Source of the DNA: Culex pipiens pallens
Taxonomy: Eukaryota; Arthropoda; Insecta; Diptera; Culicidae
Direction of reading: 5' to 3'
Length of the DNA stretch: 64,000 nt
NCBI RefSeq assembly: GCF_016801865.2
Contig: NC_068938.1
Coordinates: forward strand, 11,448,160-11,512,159
Every line of letters starts with the position of its first letter. The stretch's first letter is position 1. Below are positions 34,831 to 46,942 of this stretch, piece by piece. The notes below the pieces were generated by a model. It had not been told where the DNA came from. It saw only the letters and a list, made by a program, of their open reading frames with translations, and ran no database searches. A program made the translations under genes and the position numbers.

Positions 34831-35226
34831 AAAAACTAACTTTTATGTTAGTCAAGTTTCTGGAGTTATAAAAAATGCATCAAAAAATCCAATTTTTTTA
34901 TAAGTTCGGATTATTTCAGGATTTACAAAATATTCATGTTTTAAAAAGACAAGATTCGGTATTATTAGGAAAAAATTTAGTCAACAACTTATATTTGATA
35001 AAAGTGATTGAAAATATTTTTAATAAAACTTTATTAGATTATCAGAAGTTTCTTTGACACTTTGAAAAGTTGAAAGTGAAAACGGCTCAAGAAAAGGGTA
35101 TTTTTCACTAAAATTATGAAATTCACGGATACCTACACTTCTGTATTCAGTGATTAAATTTTTTTAAGTTTTAAAAATCGAAATTTTTAAAATGAAATAT
35201 TTGTGGATTTGAAGATTTCAAAATTT

Positions 35227-35815
35227 AAACATTTGAAGATTTTAAGATTTGAAGATTTGATGGTTTGAAGGTTTGAAGATTTGAAGATTTGAAGATTTGA
35301 AGATTTGAAGATTTGAAGATTTGAAGATTTGAAGATTTGAAGATTTGAAGATTTGAAGATTTGAAGATTTGAAGATTTGAAGATTTGAAGATTTGAAGAT
35401 TTGAAGATTTGAAGATTTGAAGATTTGAAGATTTGAAGATTTGAAGATTTGAAGATTTGAAGATTTGAAGATTTGAAGATTTGAAGTTTTGAAGATTTGA
35501 AGATTTGAAGATTTGAAGATTTGAAGATTTGAAGATTTGAAGATTTGAAGATTTGAAGATTTGAAGATTTGAAGATTTGAAGATTTGAAGATTTGAAGAT
35601 TTGAAGATTTGAAGATTTGAAGTTTTGAAGATTTGAAGATTTGAAGATTTGAAGATTTGAAGATTTGAAGATTTGAAGATTTGAAGATTTGAAGATTTGA
35701 AGATTTGAAGATTTGAAGATTTGAAGATTTAAAGATTTGAAGATTTGAAGATTTGAAGATTTGAAAATTTGAAGATTTGAAGATTTGAAGGATTGAAGAT
35801 TTGAAGATTTGAAGA
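35227..35815. repeat. 8-bp satellite array, unit GAAGATTT
   Basis: About 0.6 kb of head-to-tail GAAGATTT, the reverse complement of the unit at 2879-4052, with a handful of point variants (GAAGTTTT, AAAGATTT, GAAAATTT). It passes without a gap into 9-bp units at its right side. Confidence 0.95.
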
Positions 35816-36490
35816 TTCGAGGATTTGGAAGATTTTGAATATTTTGATGATTTTGAAGATTTGAAAGATTTGGAAGATATGGAAGATTTGGAAGATATGG
35901 AAGATTTTAAAGAGTTCTCAAAACTATGAAGATTTTGAAGATTTTGAGAACTTTGAAAATATTGAAGGTTTTGAAAATGTTGATGATTTTAAAGATTTTG
36001 AAGATTTTGAAGATTTTGAAGATTTTTAACATTTTGAAGATTATAAAGATTTTTAACATTTTGAAGATTTTGACGATTTTAAAGATTTTGAAGCTTGTAA
36101 AGATTGTGAAGATATTAAGGAATTTGAAGAATTTGAAAAATTTGAACAATTTGAAGAATACGAAGAATTTGAAGAATTTGAAGAATTTGAAGAATTTGAA
36201 AAATTTGAAGAATTTGAAGAATTTGAAGAATTTGAAGAATTTGAAGAATTTGAAGAATTTGAAAAATTTGACGAATTTGAAGAATTTGAAGAATTTGAAG
36301 AATTTTAAGGATTTGAAGAATTTGAAGAATTTGGAGAATTTGAAGAATTTGAAGAATTTGAAGAATTTGAAGAATTTGAAGATTTTGAAGGTTTTAAGGA
36401 TTTTGAAGATTTTGAAGATGTTGAAAATTTTGAAGATTTTGAAGATTTGGAAGATTTTGAAAATTCTGATAATTTTGAAGATTTTAGAAA
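35816..36490. repeat. 9-bp repeat block, units GATTTTGAA and GAATTTGAA
   Basis: Continuation of the 8-bp array in which the period becomes 9: first irregular GATTTTGAA (about 35920-36110), then regular GAATTTGAA (about 36118-36370), then GATTTTGAA again to 36490. Because 9 is a multiple of 3, an open frame of repeated NLK/ILK stays open by chance. No gene is implied. Confidence 0.9.
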
Positions 36491-39060
36491 TTTTTAATTT
36501 TTTTTTCTATCTGTTTTTTTTTATTTTGCTCAGTGAAAAAATGCGAAAGAGATTCGTCAAAGATCTCTCCAAATCCAGCCTGCTCAATTTCCCACGATTT
36601 CCAACTTTTTCATTCGACTCACTAAACTTCAGACGAAATCGTTTTCATCGAGTTTTTCCCGAGGAATCAAAGATCACTCCCGTGGAAGAAAAAGCGAGCA
36701 ATAAATACCAGCGAGTCGTTCCACTTTTCAGCGTAATTAAGTTTAAGTGCCCTTGTGACGGTGCCAGAGAGCACGAAACCATGATCCAATTTTATGAGTC
36801 GCCTTTCACCGAATCCGCTCCGCAAAATCTTGGTTGAAATCTTTCTTGATTGCTATCTGGGGTCGTATTTTGCGAAAGACTTTTCGCGGGGAGGCTTATC
36901 TTTTTCTTCCGGTTTCAATTTTGATTTCCGACTTTTGTGAGGGATTATCAATTTAATTCTGCTTTTACTGGGCCCTGGGAAAGGAAACCATTGTGGGTTT
37001 TACTTTTTTTTGAGAGGAAAATAAAACTTTGCAAAAGTGACCAGAGAAGAAGTTACTTTGGGCAGTCGCTCTAATTTAATGGCCTCTTAATACGACAATA
37101 AATAGCAAAATAATGTATTGCTCGGCAGAAAATGAACATTCTGCTGATTAAGCTTAAAATGTTGTCCTTTTTTAGAGAAAACAAACTTCTTCCTTTCGAA
37201 GAAAGGTTGACAATTTCGAAGGGAGCATCGGAGCAGACAATTTAATTAAAACATCGTTACAATAATTTGTTCTGGACGGAATCTTCCCAGAAGAGGTCCC
37301 CCTTTTCTCAAAAGTTGAGTGGAATCTTTCATCGTGCAGAAGACAATTACTTGCTCGAAAAACGGGAACATCAACTCACGCTGCGGCCATTTTGTCCCCC
37401 GTCCAAAAGCCTGGAACAAATTGGTCTTCACGAGGCAGAATGTACTTTTTCTTAAGAAAACAAAAAAAAGTACGCTTTTTTCTTCATTTCCGCATACCTT
37501 CCCAAGCAGTGGGAAAATCGTCTAACTTTTCGTCCTGTCCGAAAACTTTTCCCCGGAAACGACCACCGGCGGGGCACCTCTGCAAGTTTGCGGGGAAAAT
37601 CAGTTAAAGCCATACATTTTTATGCTTCTCTGCAGCCGAGGAAAAGTTCTTTTCCTGGGCCAAAAAGTTTTCCGCCACTTTGTGAAGCAGTTGCCAATTG
37701 CCACCTGATGTGCGAAACTGGTTTTGTGTGTCTCTCAGGTTTTGGAAAGCAGCGGAAAGTTTCCTTTCTTTTTGAAATAAAAGATGCATTCAAATTGGTC
37801 ACTTGGTCACTTGGCAGCAGCTGAGCGAAAATTTTGGGGCGGACAATTGTGTTCATGTTTAAAGTTTCTATTTGAGCAATGCTTTGAAAATTTTGTTCTA
37901 AAAAAAAACAAACTGATATGAATTCCAAAAGGATTGATTCGATTCCTCTACCAACGAGGTAACTTTCTGGTTGTACAAACTCAGCTTTCCCAGGACGAAG
38001 TCAATTAACCGAGCTGAGCTAATTAATTTCGCAATCTAATTCAATAAAGCTGACCTGAAAATAATTTAAAAAATACACTGCTTAGTACCGACTACCCGCA
38101 GGGACGTCCCAGTAGAAATAAATAATCCTCGTTAGAATCCGCGCTTTTTTCCCCCTTCCCAGGAGCAGCAAATAAATCCAACCCACAGTAGTAAAAGCAT
38201 CCAGCGACCAATAAAAAAAAATCCAACTCCCAACTCCACCACGCGACACGCTTTTAACGCAAATCCAATTAAGCGCACATTCGTTGGTTCGTTGGAGGCA
38301 AAACTCGTCCTTTCGTCCTCTGCCGACGCTCCTAAATCTGGCTCCATTTGTGCGGGAGGTTGAACACCAGCCCGGTGGGGACACACCGCAAGCAAACACA
38401 TAAATTGCTAATTAGTACGCGTTAATGCGCCCCCAGGATCAGCCATATTTACAGTCGCAGACCCAACTCACCCCAAACCCCCTACAAACAGGAGGAGGTT
38501 GGAACTTTGTCGTCAGTTTGCTGGATTTTCCAACCCCGGGAGATAATGGCGTTTGATACAGGTGGTTAAACTTAAGCCATCACCGCCACCACCACGAAGA
38601 GACACAACGCGAAGAACATTGAGTTAGCACCCAGGTAGTTAGCGAAAGTTTTCCCTTTTTAAGGTTAATTGATGAAGTCGCGCGCAGCGTTCGACAGAGC
38701 AGCAGCAGCGAAGAGAGAAGCAAAGTTAGTAGCAGCAGGATCCGTCACCTAATTTGAAACGTGGAGATACACGTGTGTAAGTGGTAATTTAATGTGGGAG
38801 CAGCAGCTTGAAATGACGGGAAATGGTACCACATTGGCAGAGGGGTGTCTTTCTTGGTAGCATGTTTGAGCTAGTAAATTGGCTAAGTTAAGAGATTAAA
38901 GACGTACGTTGGAAACTTTCTGAACTCGATCAATAAGGAAAAAAAGTGTTTTAAGTTAATCAGCAAAATCAAATTGCGCACCAGAAATTTAATGAAATCG
39001 TAGAAATCTAACTTGCTACTTTTGGGTTTATTAATTAGCATACAATAAAACTTTTTGACT
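36491..39060. other. intron, balanced-composition sequence
   Basis: No repeats shared with the rest of the window and no recognisable exon. Composition is similar to the sequence around CadN exons, so this may be ancestral intron and a candidate place for enhancers. AGCAGCAG-type triplets occur at about 38700-38735. Confidence 0.4.
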
Positions 39061-40132
39061 ATCCAAAATGAATTTTTTTTCGCTCAGATACAATACAGAA
39101 GACATTTAGATTACTTGATTTTTTTTAAATTCTTAGAATATTCTAAAAATTTTGAATTTCCTGAAAAAAAATGATTTTTTTAACTTCTTGTGTTCTTTGA
39201 ATACCTCGATTTTTTTTTATTTCTTAATCTCTCAGTATGTCGTAATTTTCTGGTTATTTGTAATCCAAATTTCTTAAATTTCGGAAATTTTATTTGATTT
39301 TTTTTTCAAATTTCATAAATTTTTTTAAATTCAATTCAATTTAAAAAAATTTAAATTCAAAAATGTATTTTTCTGAATCTCAAATTTTTAAAATTTTCTG
39401 AATTTTAAAAAAGGCTTTTTTATATATTTCTTAAATTTGTGCTTTTTTCAAATCAAAAAATCTTGAAATAAGGAAATTCATTAAGAAAAAAACATATTAA
39501 CAATTGTTATTTGAATCTTAAACTTTTAAAAATTGTGTAAATATCATGAATTTCAAAAGTTTTCTTAATTAAAAAAACATCTTGACTATTACATTTTTTC
39601 AAAATTATTAAATTATGTAAATTAATTGGATTTTGAAAATTTCATAGATTTTTACAATGTTTTTCATTGTTTTCCATCATTTAAAAACATTTTAAATTTT
39701 AAAATTTTTTGAATTTTAATTTTTTTTAATTTTTTTATTAGTTACAAAAATGTAATAAATTTCAATAATTTCTTTAATTTTCTAAAATTTTATTTTTTTT
39801 CAATTTTAAAATGTTTTTAATTGAAAATATAAAATTCAATTGATTTGATGAGTTTTTTTTATTTTTGATCTTATTTTTTTTATTTTTAAAATTTTGCTAT
39901 TTTCATTAATTTTTACAATTTTCTTGATTTAAACATTTTCTTAATTTTTATATATATATTTTTTAATTATTAACATTCAAAAATTTTCTAAATTTATCAC
40001 ATTTAAAAAAAATCTTCAATTTCTAGAATTTAATTTAGTTTTTTACACATTTAAAAATTACTTTAATTTTATAAATTTCTTGAATTTTATTTATTATTAT
40101 TAAAAAAATGAAATGCAAAAAATGTAACATTT

Positions 40133-41010
40133 TTTTTTGAATTTCTTGAATTTCTTAAATTTCTTGAATTTCTTAAATTTCTTGAATTTCTTGAATTTCT
40201 TGAATTTATTGAATTTCTTGAATTTATTGAATTTCTTGAATTTCTTGAATTTCTTGAATTTCTTGAATTTCTTGAATTTCTTGAATTTCTTGAATTTCTT
40301 GAATTTCTTGAATTTCTTGAATTTCTTGAATTTCTTGAATTTCTTGAATTTCTTGAATTTCTTGAATTTCTTGAATTTCTTGAATTTCTTGAATTTCTTG
40401 AATTTCTTGAATTTCTTGAATTTCTTGAATTTCTTGAATTTCTTGAATTTCTTGAATTTCTTGAATTTCTTGAATTTCTTGAATTTCTTGAATTTTTTGA
40501 ATTTCTTGAATTTCTTGAATTTCTTGAATTTCTTGAATTTCTTGAATTTCTTGAATTTCTTGAATTTCTTGAATTTCTTGAATTTCTTGAATTTCTTGAA
40601 TTTCTTGAATTTCTTGAATTTCTTGAATTTCTTGAATTTCTTGAATTTCTTGAATTTCTTGAATTTCTTGAATTTCTTGAATTTCTTGAATTTCTTGAAT
40701 TTCTTGAATTTCTTGAATTTATTGAATTTCTTGAATTTCTTGAATTTCTTGAATTTCTTGAATTTCTTGAATTTCTTGAATTTCTTGAATTTCTTGAATT
40801 TCTTGAATTTCTTGAATTTCTTGAATTTATTGATTTTCTTGAATTCCTTGAATTTCTTCAATTTTTTGAATTTCTTAAATTTCTTAAATTTCTTAAATTT
40901 CTTGAATTTCTTGAATTTCTTGAATTGAATTTCTTGATTTTTTTTGAATTTCTGGAATTTCTGGAATTTCGTTAATTTCTTGAAATTCGTTAATTTCTTG
41001 AATTTCTTGA
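40133..41010. repeat. 9-bp satellite array, unit CTTGAATTT
   Basis: Nearly pure CTTGAATTT over about 0.7 kb (40140-40850), then a less regular stretch to 41010 with TTTCTGGAA and TTTCGTTAA variants. The period of 9 keeps frames open on both strands (NFL repeats forward, KFK repeats reverse); these are not genes. The unit shares GAATTT with the 36.1-36.4 kb block. Confidence 0.95.
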
Positions 41011-41274
41011 TCTTCTCCACTTTTAATTTATTAATTTCATGATTTTATTGAAGCTTTAAAAAAAAAATAATGTATTTTGTGTTTTTTTGAACATTTTGGA
41101 AATAGTTTTTGAAATTCTTTGATTTTTTAAAAATAATTTTTCTAATATTTTTCAAACATTTTTTAGACAGTTTTTGAATAATTATTGAATATTTTGAATT
41201 TTTGCCTATTTGTTTTTCAATATTGCCAGAAATTCTTTGATATATTTTTTTTAATATGTTTTCAGTGTTTTTTT

Positions 41275-41800
41275 TAATATCTCTGAATATTTTTTGAATA
41301 ATTTTTTGAATATTTGTTTTGAAATTTTTTTAAATATTTTTTGAATATTTTTTGAATATTTTTTGGATATTTTTTGAATATTTTTTGAATATTTTTTGGA
41401 TATTTTTTGAATATTTTTAAAATATTTTTTGATTATTTTTTGAATATTTTTTGAATATTTTTTGAATATTTCTTGAATATTTTTTGAATACCTTTTGAAT
41501 ATTTTTTTTAATATTCTTTGAATATTTTTTTAAATATTTTTGGAGTATTTTTTGAATATTTTGTGAATACTTTTGACATATATTTTTAATATATTTTTAT
41601 ATATTTTTAGAATATTTTTGAATAGTTTTTTAACAGTCTTCGAATAAATTTTGAATAGTTTTTGAATAGATTTTGTATAGTTTTTGTTTAATTTTTGAAA
41701 AGTTTTTGAATTGTTTTTTAAATGTTTTGAAATAGTTTTTGTATGGTTTTTAAATAGTTTTTGTATATTTTTTGTATAATTTTTGAAAAGTTTTTAAATA
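41275..41800. repeat. degenerate 10-11 bp repeat, unit TTTTTTGAATA
   Basis: Repeated GAATATTTTTT (mostly 11 bp) from about 41275 to 41600, then GAATAGTTTTT-like units to about 41800, with many substitutions. Together with the neighbouring 9-bp array it forms a family of units that share GAAT plus a T run. Confidence 0.8.
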
Positions 41801-42190
41801 GTTCATAGTATTCTTAACTCTTGTTTGATTTCATGCCAATGTGCTTTGGAGCTGAAATTAGATAGGTTGATTTATGAAAAAAGGTCTTAATATTTGAAAT
41901 TTATCAAATTTCTTTCTTTTTTTTTCAATTTACAATTTGCATAATCATGGAAACAAATTTTTCAAAGAATTTAAAGCATTCAATGAAGAAACTAAGTGGT
42001 AAAATCTGCGCAGAACTCAATTAGCTGAAGTATATGAAAACTGTTGTCTGTTATTGATCGAGCTCAGTTTGCTGTCCAAAATACTTCCAAGAAATAACCC
42101 AATTAAGCTATTGTTAGTAACCAACACGGACGGACACCACCACCACCGACACCACCAAAAAAAAAGTTCGAAGCGGAATGAGAGGAGGAC

Positions 42191-42349
42191 CTGCATAATC
42201 CGAAACGGAACGTCCAGCTCCTCGTCCATGGTGCGCTCGTACAGCTGCTGGGGGAAAACCGGCGGCATGTCGTTCACGTCCTTCACGTTGATCACGATGA
42301 TCGTTTTGTTCTCGTTCAGGCTGTCCGAAGCCACCAGCGTCAGGTTGTA
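42191..42349 (-). CDS. CadN: CadN alternative cadherin exon, downstream version (159 bp)
   Basis: Acceptor ...ccgtgaaactcccag before 42349 and an unusual donor GTCCTC at 42185-42190; phase 0 at both ends, 53 codons. Encodes YNLTLVASDSLNENKTIIVI, then NVKDVNDMPPVF (inter-repeat calcium linker) and PQQLYERTMDEELDVPFRIM plus Q, joining to VTATDGD. It aligns along its whole length with the exon at 48357-48521 (YELRLAASDN..., DVNDNPPVF, ...RVLQ), with the same phases and the same position in the protein. The two must be alternatives, because using both would duplicate half a repeat. Drosophila CadN has an exon 13 pair at the corresponding place. Which version matches 13a or 13b I leave open. LTL and NKT are N-glycosylation contexts (YNLT, ENKT). 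Confidence 0.93.
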
Positions 42350-45085
42350 CTGGGAGTTTCACGGTGCGAAATTTGCAGGTGGAAATATAGAGAGGAAACA
42401 AATAATGTGATTAATATTCGAGTAGGGTGTGTGGGTGTGCTTTTTTGGGGTGGGAGATGTTCCCAGAATCCCTCGTTGAATTTTCGCCTTTTCCGAGTTT
42501 CAATCAGAATTTTGGCAAAATTATTCCCCGAACGGGGAGTTGTTTCGGCGCTGTGATGTAATGGATGTTGTCTACATTTGGGCGCTTTCGATTTTCTCCG
42601 CTAGATGGCGGATAAAAGTTTCAATAACTACGTCAATGAAATGTTATATTTTCGGAGCATTTTGATTGAACATTGTTCACTGAACATTTCCACCGAACAA
42701 TGAGACCAGAATAAAGTGGCAACAATGGAAAAATCGTTCCGCGAAATGTATTGTAATTTATTCGAATTACAACCTACCGTTCTCGATTTCATTGGCGGGA
42801 AATTTGCACTTCCTTCCAGGTTGTAACTCCCAGAGTAGGAGGAAATCACCGATCCCCACGACCTTACCCCCTCAATAATCATTTGTCGCACCCACTAATT
42901 TAGCAATCAAATTTACAGCCAATTAAATTTTATCACCCCATTTTCCTGGCGACAACGACGTCAACGCCGACGATACCCATTCCTGGAGAAAATGGTTCAT
43001 TTCCCCGATAATTTCTAGTTGTTGCTACACCGCAAAAAAAACTGTTTTAAATTGCTTTTTTAAATTTCATTAAAATTTCATAACAATCTTTTTTGACACA
43101 AATCAAACGGTTCAATAGAAGAAATAAAAAAAAAACACAATTTCATTTTTAATTTTCAAAATTCTTTCAACTGTGCAACATCCAACCCGGAGGCCAGAAA
43201 AAGGGGGGACACTGTCTTGTGCGATGCTTAGCAGCCATTAGGATGAGCCTCGTCTCGACTCGTAACAGGTCGTCCCGGCCACAAATCAGACTGATGGCTG
43301 GTCGTAAATATGTAACCCATCCTATACTTGCGAAAATGGGTTCGGGAAGAAGCTTCAGGCTGTACTATTTGCAAGGAAAGGAGACGGATGCTCGATCGAC
43401 CACATCCGGTCGGCCCCGGAAGTGAAAGTCAAGCACGGAGACGGAAAATTTATGCGGGTTTCCAAAGCGAAATTGCACGCTAAATTATGGATTTCGGCAT
43501 TTCGGATAGTGAGCCGGAGTAGTTGCACACATTGCATTGCAGGAATTGTTGATTGAGTGATGGTTCGGTCCAACTCAAGGTATGTTGGTGGGACGGGATC
43601 ACGCAATCCGGGGGTGGAAATTTATCGAATTTCTGTGTTGGAGCGTGCAGTGCAGATGATTTCTTGAATACCACGGATGCTTGACTTGAAATTTTCGTTA
43701 TTTAGCTGATTAATTTATATTGTGAGATTTTTCGCGAGCCAGAGTTAAATTGGAGCGCTTAGAAGCATAGATTCCACCACACATTTCGATCGAAATTATG
43801 CATGTTGAACAAAAATTGAAGAATTTAATTGACTGATGTTATTCGGTAGCATATGCATCGATGTTCCGTTGAACCATGTCAGATTTCCAACAATGAGCAT
43901 TGCAGGCTAAGAATTCCAACTAAGAGTGGGAGATAATCTAGCAGCCTTTTGGATTAGTAGATCCACAGGTTATGAGTTAAAATTTCAAGCTAGGTTGATG
44001 AGGATCGTTATTTGAACAAGTTTGTAAAATTTCCAAATATAAATTAAACGATTTGATTCAAAATAAAAATGATACAAATTCAGCAAAACAGCCGAGGAAT
44101 TTTTTTTCTTCAAATCGTCGCTTGTAAGCTATCTTGTGAAACGTCTGCTGTAAAAAGATATGACGTGTCACAAGATAGCACACAACTGACGATATTTAAA
44201 ATAATAATATAAAAGAGTTCGACAATCAATATTTAAACAGAATTTTTGAAGTCGCTGTATCTTATAGAAATATGTTTTTTTTGTTTAAATTTATATGACT
44301 AAACAATTTTATAACTGCCTGAAAATGAATAGTATGATATTCAGACCAAAATACTTAAATGATTCAAATGTTTCGAGAAAACTGAACAGAATCGAACCTT
44401 TCTTTTGTGGAGTCGGAAATAAAATTAAAACATGTTCAAACCAAATTATAAAATACACTTAAAATAATTGCAAGAATGTCCATTGCACTTGATATTATAT
44501 CGTAAGAATTTGGACGAGTATGGTTTTTTGTAAGTTTGAAAAAACATTAAAAGGCGTTTTACTCCTTCAAAAGACACACACATTTTTTTGGCAGCAAGCA
44601 CAAACCCCTTACAACCCCTTGAAACCCCTTATTCGTGTTCAAAATGTCTTTTTGACTGTCTTTTAAAGCGCTTAAGAAGAAAAGTAAAAGAAACTCTCTT
44701 ATGTTCGGCAGGTTAACGATTCGTTCCTGTTTCTAAACAATTTCCAGACTTTTTTTTACTAAAAAATCTAAACGTTTGCAATAGTTTTGATGAATACCAG
44801 CTCGCTTACTTTCTGCAAAGCTATTTACTTGATTTCAGTTGAAAACACTTTCTGTTCCCCTTATTCTGAAACTTCAAATTTGTATTGAAATCTGATGTCT
44901 AATAGGCATTATTAAAGTTTTTTATTTTAAGTTTTTTTTAATGGTTCGAATCCATTATTTCCAACAATTGTGTTCTTCATTGATTAATATCTAAAGACTT
45001 GAAAATTGTCGCTCATTATTTCAAATCTATTAAGTATTTCGGTTTAATTATAGAAAAATTCATTAAAAATAGATAATGATAAGGG

Positions 45086-45590
45086 TTAGTGAAATTTCAC
45101 GATATTTGTCTTTTTCCGCGAAATCCCGTGAAATTTTATGTCTGTGTGAAAATGTAACGATTTTTCTCAAAATAATTTATCAAACTCAAATAGGAATGAA
45201 AATAATTGTATGAACTACTGTATTATTAAGCGAGTGAATAGTTGATTTATGAACCATTTGAAGAAATGTTCAGATCTTTGAGTTTTTTTTAGAAACCAAC
45301 TAAATTTAGTTATATTTTCATTTTCTGTGCTCAAAATTTTACTGCTTTTTTATTTGAAAGGTATAATTTTGAGTAGATTAAAAGAATCAAACTTTGTTTT
45401 ATTCAAAATAAAATGAAGAGTATTTTTTATCTTTGAAATCACATATTGAAACATTTCAATTTTTTTCTGAGTCCTGTTTAAGTTTAACGATATTTGTTTA
45501 TTTGGGTGGATGATTCCCGTGAAAGTTAAAAAATACTTCTTTTTTGTTATCTTTCCTCATTTAAAATAGAAAATTTCGATTTTGTAAAAA
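45086..45590. mobile_element. truncated copy of the TTAGTGAAATTTCACG element
   Basis: Begins with TTAGTGAAATTTCACGAT, the reverse complement of the right end of 17926-18921, and follows that element backwards (TAGGAATGAAAATAATT, GAGTCCTGTTTAAG, GGGTGGATGATTCCCGTGAA). Homology stops close to the left end of the foldback at 45597, so the copy was truncated or the foldback landed beside it. Confidence 0.6.
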
Positions 45591-45596
45591 AATATA

Positions 45597-46942
45597 GGGT
45601 AATTCTCTACCAACTCACACGCAATCGGGAAAAGTTTCCCCGACCCCTCTTCGATTTGCGTGAAACTTTGTCCTAAGGGGTAACTTTTGTCCCTGATCAC
45701 GAATCCGAGGTCCGTTTTTTGATATCTCGTGACGGAGGGGCGGTACGACCCCTTCCATTTTTGAACATGCGAAAAAAGAGGTGTTTTTCAATAATTTGCA
45801 GCCTGAAACGATGATGAGATAGAAATTTGGTGTCAAAGGGACTTTTATGTAAAATTAGACGCCCGATTTGATGGCGTACTCAGAATTCCGAAAAAATGTA
45901 TTTTTCATCGAAAAAAACACTAAAAAAGTTTTAAAAATTCTCCCATTTTCCGTTACTCGACTGTAAAATTTTTTGGAACATGTCATTTTATGGGAAATCA
46001 AATGTCCTTTTCGAATCTACATTGACCCAGAAGGGTCATTTTTTCATTTAGAACAATTTTTTTCATTTTAAAATTTCATGTTTTTTCTAACTTTGCAGGG
46101 TTATTTTTTAGAGTGTAACAATGTTCTACAAAGTTGTAGATCAGACAATTAAAGAAATTTTGATATATAGACATAAGGGGTTTGCTTATAAACATCACGA
46201 GTTATCGCGATTTTACGAAAAAAAAGTTTTGAAAATGTTGGTCGTCGTTGATCATGGCCGTTCATGGTCACCCGCGACAGACACGGACGACGAAACAAAG
46301 AGAAACGCAAAAAGTAACTTTTTCAAAACTTTTTTTCGTAAAATTGCGATAACTCGTGATGTTTATAAGCAAACCCCTTATGTCTACATATCAAAATTTT
46401 TGTAATTGTCTGCTCTACAGTTTTGTAGAACATTGTTACACTCTAAAAAATAACCCTGCAAAGTTAGAAAAAACACGAAATTTTAAAATGAAAAATTTTG
46501 TTCTAAATGAAAAAATGACCCTTCTGGATCAATGTAGATTCGAAAAGAACATTAAATTTCCCATAAAATGACATGTTCCAAAAAATTTTACAGTCGAGTA
46601 TCGGAAAATGGGAGAATCTTTAAAACTTTTTTAGTTTTTTTTTTCGATGAAAAAAATGTTTTTTCGAAATTCTGAGTACGCCATCAAATCGGGCGTCAAA
46701 TTTTACATAAAAGTCCCTTTGACACCAAATTTCTATCTCATCACCGTTTCAGGCTGCAAATTATTGAAAAACACCTATTTTTTCGCTTGATCAAAAATGA
46801 AAGGGGTCGTACCGCCCCTCCGTCACGAGATATCAAAAAACGGACCTCGGATTCGTGATCAGGGACAAAAGTTACCCCTTAGGACAAAGTTTCACGCAAA
46901 TCGAAGAGGGTTCGGGGCAACTGCTGTGACGGAGAATTACCC
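45597..46942. mobile_element. 1.35-kb foldback element with 0.6-kb inverted arms
   Basis: Ends GGGTAATTCTC and GAGAATTACCC. From both ends inward the two arms are reverse complements over roughly 640 bp with few differences (for example CCTTAGGACAAAGTTTCACG, CCGTCACGAGATATCAAAAA, GCGTACTCAG and AACCCCTTATGTCTA each appear once in each direction). The centre is a loop of about 80 bp (46236-46316) containing GATCATGGCCGTTCATGG. No transposase. A weakly similar single arm lies at about 19315-19490. No clear target duplication was found. Confidence 0.85.

Larger units (their letters stand above)
33067..42190. other. 9.1-kb CadN intron carrying most satellite arrays
   Basis: Intron between the 159-bp alternative exon and the 138-bp exon. 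It contains a LINE 3' fragment (34652-34830), four simple-repeat blocks (35227-36490, 40133-41010, 41275-41800), single-copy-looking sequence of more balanced composition at about 36500-38800, and very AT-rich sequence at 39060-40130 that looks like decayed flanks of the arrays. No coding exon recognised. Confidence 0.8.

Noticed and set aside
35926..36837. 303-codon plus-strand open frame of repeated ILK/NLK
   Set aside because: It is a translation of the 9-bp repeat; a period divisible by three keeps a frame open by chance. Only its last 90 or so codons leave the repeat, and they match nothing.
40100..41020. Open frames of NFL repeats (plus) and KFK repeats (minus)
   Set aside because: Same artefact, from the CTTGAATTT array; both strands are open because no stop codon occurs in the unit.
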